Notes under the pieces: model-generated
Told to the model about the DNA's origin: nothing
Seen by the model: the letters and a program-made list of their open reading frames with translations, nothing else
The model's database searches: none
Translations under genes and position numbers: made by a program
Source: Azospirillum tabaci
GTDB taxonomy: Bacteria; Pseudomonadota; Alphaproteobacteria; Azospirillales; Azospirillaceae
DNA: 64,000 nucleotides
NCBI RefSeq assembly: GCF_014596085.1
Contig: NZ_JACCJY010000001.1
Location: forward strand, 558,001 to 622,000
Reading direction: 5' to 3'
In this document: positions 61,037-64,000 of the stretch, one piece after another
Layout of the letters: each line of letters opens with the position of its first letter
Position numbering within the stretch: the stretch's first letter is position 1

Positions 61037-63124
61037 ATGCCCGAACTTCTGATCGAATTCTTCTCCGAGGAAATCCCGGCCCGCATGCAGGCGCGCGCGG
61101 CGGACGACCTCAAGCGCCTCGTCACCGAGAAGCTGGCCGCCAACGGCCTGTCCTTCGACACGGCGGAGGCCCATTCCACCCCCCGCCGCCTCGCGCTGGT
61201 GATCGACGGCCTGGCCGAGCGCACCGCCGACGTCCGCGAGGAGAAGAAGGGGCCGCGCGTCGGCTCGCCGGAGCAGGCGGTCGCCGGCTTCCTGAAGTCC
61301 GCCGGCCTGACCAGCCTGGACCAGTGCGAACAGCGCGACACCGGCAAGGGCGTCTTCTACTTCGCCGTGGCGGAGAAGAAGGGCCGCGCCACCGCAGAAG
61401 TGCTGGCCGAGATCATCCCGGCGGTCATGGGCGACTTCCCCTGGCCGAAGTCGATGCGCTGGGGGACCGGCACGGTGCGCTGGGTGCGCCCGCTGCACTC
61501 GATCATCGCGCTGTTCGGCGGCGTGGTGCTGGAGGGCTCGTTCGACCTGGGCGGAGCGCAGGGCAAGCTGGCCTTCGGCAACAGCACCCGCGGCCACCGC
61601 TTCCTGTCGCCGGACGCCTTCACGGTCGAGAGCTTCGCCGACTACAAGGCCAAGCTGCACGCCGCCCACGTCGTGCTCGACCGCGCCGAGCGCAAGGCCA
61701 AGATCAAGGCCGACGCCGAGGCGCTGGCCGCGCAGGAGGGGCTGACCCTTTCCCCCGACGACGGGCTGCTGGAGGAGGTCGCCGGCCTCGTCGAATGGCC
61801 GGTCGCCCTGGTCGGCACCATCGACGAGACGTTCATGGACGTGCCGTCGGAGGTCCTCATCACCTCCATGCGCACGCACCAGAAGTATTTCGCCCTGCTG
61901 GACAAGGCCGGGAAGATGGCGCCGCGTTTCGTCGTGGTTGCCAACACGGTGACGGCGGACGGGGGCAAGGCCATCGTCGCCGGCAACGAGCGCGTCCTGC
62001 GCGCCCGCCTGTCCGACGCCAAGTTCTTCTGGGACCAGGACCGCAAGACCAAGCTGGAAGACCGCGTGTCCAAGCTGGGCGCCATCACCTTCCACGCCAA
62101 GCTCGGCACGGTGGCGGAGAAGGTCACCCGCGTCCAGGTCCTGGCCGCGGAGATCGCCCGCGCCATCGGCGCCGACGCGGACGCCGCGACCCGCGCCGCT
62201 CTGCTGTCCAAGGCGGACCTCGTGACCGAGGTGGTCGGCGAGTTTCCCGAGGTCCAGGGCATCATGGGCCGCTACTACGCGCTGGGCGAGGGCGAGAACC
62301 CGGCGGTCGCCGAGGCCATCGCCGAGCATTACAAGCCGCTCGGCCCGTCCGATTCGTGCCCGACCGCTCCGGTGTCGGTCGCCGTGGCGCTGGCCGACAA
62401 GCTCGACACGCTGGTCGGCTTCTTCGCCATCGACGAGAAGCCCACGGGATCGAAGGACCCCTACGCGCTGCGCCGCGCCGCGCTGGGCATCATCCGGCTG
62501 ATCCTGGAGAACGGGCTGCGGCTGAACCTGACGCAGCTGTTCAAGGCCGCGCACGGCGCCTACACGGTCGGCGGTTTCGCCGCCGCCGAAGGCGTCGCCA
62601 CCGACCTGATGGCCTTCTTCGCCGACCGCCTGAAGGTCACGCTGCGCGACCAGGGCGTGCGGCATGACCTCGTGGACGCGGTGTTCGCGCTCGGCGGCGA
62701 GGACGATCTCGTCCGGCTGCTGGCCCGCGTGAAGGCGCTCCAGACCTTCGTCGGGTCGGAGGAGGGGGCGAACCTGCTCGCCGCCTACAAGCGCGCCAGC
62801 AACATCGTCCGCATCGAGGAGAAGAAGGACGGCAAGGCCTACGACCAGCCGGTCGATCCGGCCCTGCTGACGCTCGCGGAGGAAAAGGACCTCTACGGCG
62901 CCCTGTCCGGCGCCGGCGAGACGGCCCGGCCGTTGCTGGCGAAGGAGGACTTCACCGGCACCATGGCGGCGCTGGCCCGCCTGCGCGGCCCGGTGGACGC
63001 CTTCTTCGACAAGGTGACGGTGAACGCCGAGCAGGCCGACCTGCGCGCCAACCGCCTGCGCCTGCTCAGCCAGATCCGGGCGACGCTGAACGCGGTGGCG
63101 GACTTCTCGCGCATCGAGGGGTGA
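61037..63124 (+). CDS. glyS: Glycyl-tRNA synthetase beta subunit
   Basis: 695 residues, normal for the subunit. N-terminal [15 protein letters not shown], then [22 protein letters not shown] and the HD-like region. It begins 1 nt after the glyQ stop, with a G-run at the glyQ end as ribosome site. Provides tRNA binding and stability to the synthetase. The operon ends in a bidirectional terminator near 63282. Confidence 0.97.
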   Translation: MPELLIEFFSEEIPARMQARAADDLKRLVTEKLAANGLSFDTAEAHSTPRRLALVIDGLAERTADVREEKKGPRVGSPEQAVAGFLKSAGLTSLDQCEQRDTGKGVFYFAVAEKKGRATAEVLAEIIPAVMGDFPWPKSMRWGTGTVRWVRPLHSIIALFGGVVLEGSFDLGGAQGKLAFGNSTRGHRFLSPDAFTVESFADYKAKLHAAHVVLDRAERKAKIKADAEALAAQEGLTLSPDDGLLEEVAGLVEWPVALVGTIDETFMDVPSEVLITSMRTHQKYFALLDKAGKMAPRFVVVANTVTADGGKAIVAGNERVLRARLSDAKFFWDQDRKTKLEDRVSKLGAITFHAKLGTVAEKVTRVQVLAAEIARAIGADADAATRAALLSKADLVTEVVGEFPEVQGIMGRYYALGEGENPAVAEAIAEHYKPLGPSDSCPTAPVSVAVALADKLDTLVGFFAIDEKPTGSKDPYALRRAALGIIRLILENGLRLNLTQLFKAAHGAYTVGGFAAAEGVATDLMAFFADRLKVTLRDQGVRHDLVDAVFALGGEDDLVRLLARVKALQTFVGSEEGANLLAAYKRASNIVRIEEKKDGKAYDQPVDPALLTLAEEKDLYGALSGAGETARPLLAKEDFTGTMAALARLRGPVDAFFDKVTVNAEQADLRANRLRLLSQIRATLNAVADFSRIEG

Positions 63125-63181
63125 CGGGGGAGGGGGCTGTTCTGGTTGCCCCCACCCTCCCACGCTTGCGCGCGGGTCCCT

Positions 63182-63239
63182 CCCTCCCCCGCTGCGCAGG
63201 GGAGGGAAACTTGGCCCTCCCCTGCGCAGCGGGGGAGGG
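63182..63239. repeat. Perfect 25-bp inverted repeat
   Basis: Arms at 63182-63206 and 63215-63239 are exact reverse complements (CCCTCCCCCGCTGCGCAGGG plus GAGGG), loop AAACTTGG. Between convergent glyS and leuA. Confidence 0.8.
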
Positions 63240-63281
63240 TCAGGGTGGGGGCCCGTCTCGGACACTTCCCACCACCCCAAC

Positions 63282-63315
63282 AAAAAAGGGGCGCCCCACC
63301 GGGCGCCCCTTTTTC
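63282..63315. terminator. Bidirectional terminator between glyS and leuA
   Basis: AAAAAAGGGGCGCCC / GGGCGCCCCTTTTT. The T-run on each strand makes it work both ways. Confidence 0.9.
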
Positions 63316-63329
63316 TGTTCCCGAACCCC

Positions 63330-64000
63330 TTACCGCGCGGCGCGGTTCGCGGCGCTGACCAGGGCGCGCAGCGAGGCGGTCACGATGTCCGCGTCCATGC
63401 CGACGCCGAACAGGGTGCGCTCGTCCTTGGTCTTCACCTCGACATAGGCGCAGGCCTGGGCGTCCTCGCCCTCGCCGACGGCGTGCTCGCGGTAGTCCAC
63501 CACATGCAGGTCGATGCCCGCACCCTGGCGCAGCGCGTCCAGGAAGGCGTCGATCGGACCCTTGCCCGAGCCCTTCAGCGTGCTGACCACGCCGTCGCGC
63601 GACACCACCACGTTCAGGACGCGGGCGCCGGAGTTCGGGCCGCGCGGCTCGGTCGAATGCTCGATCAGGGCCAGCGGGGCGTCGATGTCCAGATACTCCG
63701 CCTTGAAGGCGTTGTGGATGTCGGCGGGGGCCAGCTCCTTGCCGGTCTCGTCGGCGATGCGCTGCACCGTCTTGGAGAACTCGATCTGCAGGCGGCGCGG
63801 GATCTGGATGCCGTAATCCTTCTCCAGCACATAGGCGATGCCGCCCTTGCCCGACTGGCTGTTGATGCGGATCACCGCCTCGTAGCTGCGGCCCAGGTCC
63901 TGCGGGTCGATGGGCAGGTACGGAACCTCCCAGGTGCCGTGGTTGGACTTGGCCAGCGCCTTCAGGCCCTTGTTGATGGCGTCCTGGTGCGAGCCGGAGA
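63330..64000 (-). CDS. leuA: 2-isopropylmalate synthase LeuA, C-terminal part
   Basis: Partial: enters from the right edge (start outside the window) and ends at 63330, leaving 223 full codons. First step of leucine biosynthesis. The visible part starts in SGSHQDAINKGLKALAKSNHG and WEVPYLPIDPQDLGR, typical of the long (about 560-residue) LeuA2-type enzyme, followed by SQSGKGGIAYVLE and the C-terminal allosteric domain (feedback by leucine), with VEVKTKDERTLFGVGMDAD. Confidence 0.93.
   Translation of the reverse strand, partial: SGSHQDAINKGLKALAKSNHGTWEVPYLPIDPQDLGRSYEAVIRINSQSGKGGIAYVLEKDYGIQIPRRLQIEFSKTVQRIADETGKELAPADIHNAFKAEYLDIDAPLALIEHSTEPRGPNSGARVLNVVVSRDGVVSTLKGSGKGPIDAFLDALRQGAGIDLHVVDYREHAVGEGEDAQACAYVEVKTKDERTLFGVGMDADIVTASLRALVSAANRAAR

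Overview
The window is high-GC DNA packed with genes on both strands. It looks like chromosomal DNA from an alphaproteobacterium of the Rhodospirillales, most likely Azospirillum or a close relative. This is an inference from gene content and order (mraZ to lpxC cluster, cheY with two cheZ-type genes, a GTTC-N7-GTTC SOS box, bacteriohemerythrin, long intergenic GC palindromes), not from a database match. I see no prophage, insertion sequence, CRISPR array or plasmid genes.

Layout. 1-12.5 kb, mostly plus strand: a cut-off lipoprotein gene (minus), prmA, a TerB-like gene, a long aminopeptidase P, cheY followed by two CheZ-family genes, bamD-recN behind a LexA-type site, a subtilase with two carbohydrate-binding-like repeats, and an unknown gene. 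12.5-18 kb: a soluble globin-type chemoreceptor and an unknown gene (minus), then ligA and a bacteriohemerythrin (plus). 18.3-39.1 kb: the complete division and cell-wall cluster on the minus strand, transcribed mraZ, rsmH, ftsL, ftsI, murE, murF, mraY, murD, ftsW, murG, an unknown 88-codon gene, murC, murB, ddl, ftsQ, ftsA, ftsZ, then lpxC. Most neighbours overlap or lie within about 15 nt. 39.1-44.4 kb: a 557-nt control region with MraZ-type and DnaA-type sites, the RNase P RNA gene, ampD, a DMT transporter, an Uup-like ABC-F ATPase and a DjlA-like co-chaperone. 44.7-52.6 kb: a GNAT gene, a fused 5-oxoprolinase/hydantoinase, a D-lactate dehydrogenase-type flavoenzyme, a beta-hydroxyacid dehydrogenase and two small genes. 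52.6-64 kb: a hybrid histidine kinase, an AhpD-like gene, two identical tRNA-Pro(CGG) genes with duplicated terminators, a polyprenyl diphosphate synthase, a DUF2007-like gene with a methyltransferase and an S49 peptidase, a solitary HicB-like gene, a small zinc-ribbon membrane protein, glyQ-glyS, and the 3' part of leuA.

How the parts fit. The 20-kb cluster makes lipid-linked peptidoglycan precursor (murA-independent steps murB to murG, mraY), builds the septal machine (ftsL, I, W, Q, A, Z) and starts lipid A synthesis (lpxC). ampD next door recycles wall fragments. The cheY-cheZ-cheZ block and the globin receptor serve chemotaxis or aerotaxis.

The most interesting signals are regulatory or architectural: a 4 x TGGG array at exact 10-bp spacing upstream of mraZ, with a second 2 x copy; a DnaA-box-like group beside it; CheY-binding-like peptides repeated in one CheZ tail; a LexA-type box before bamD-recN; an unknown gene wedged between murG and murC; and a leaderless subtilase with duplicated CBM60-like modules.
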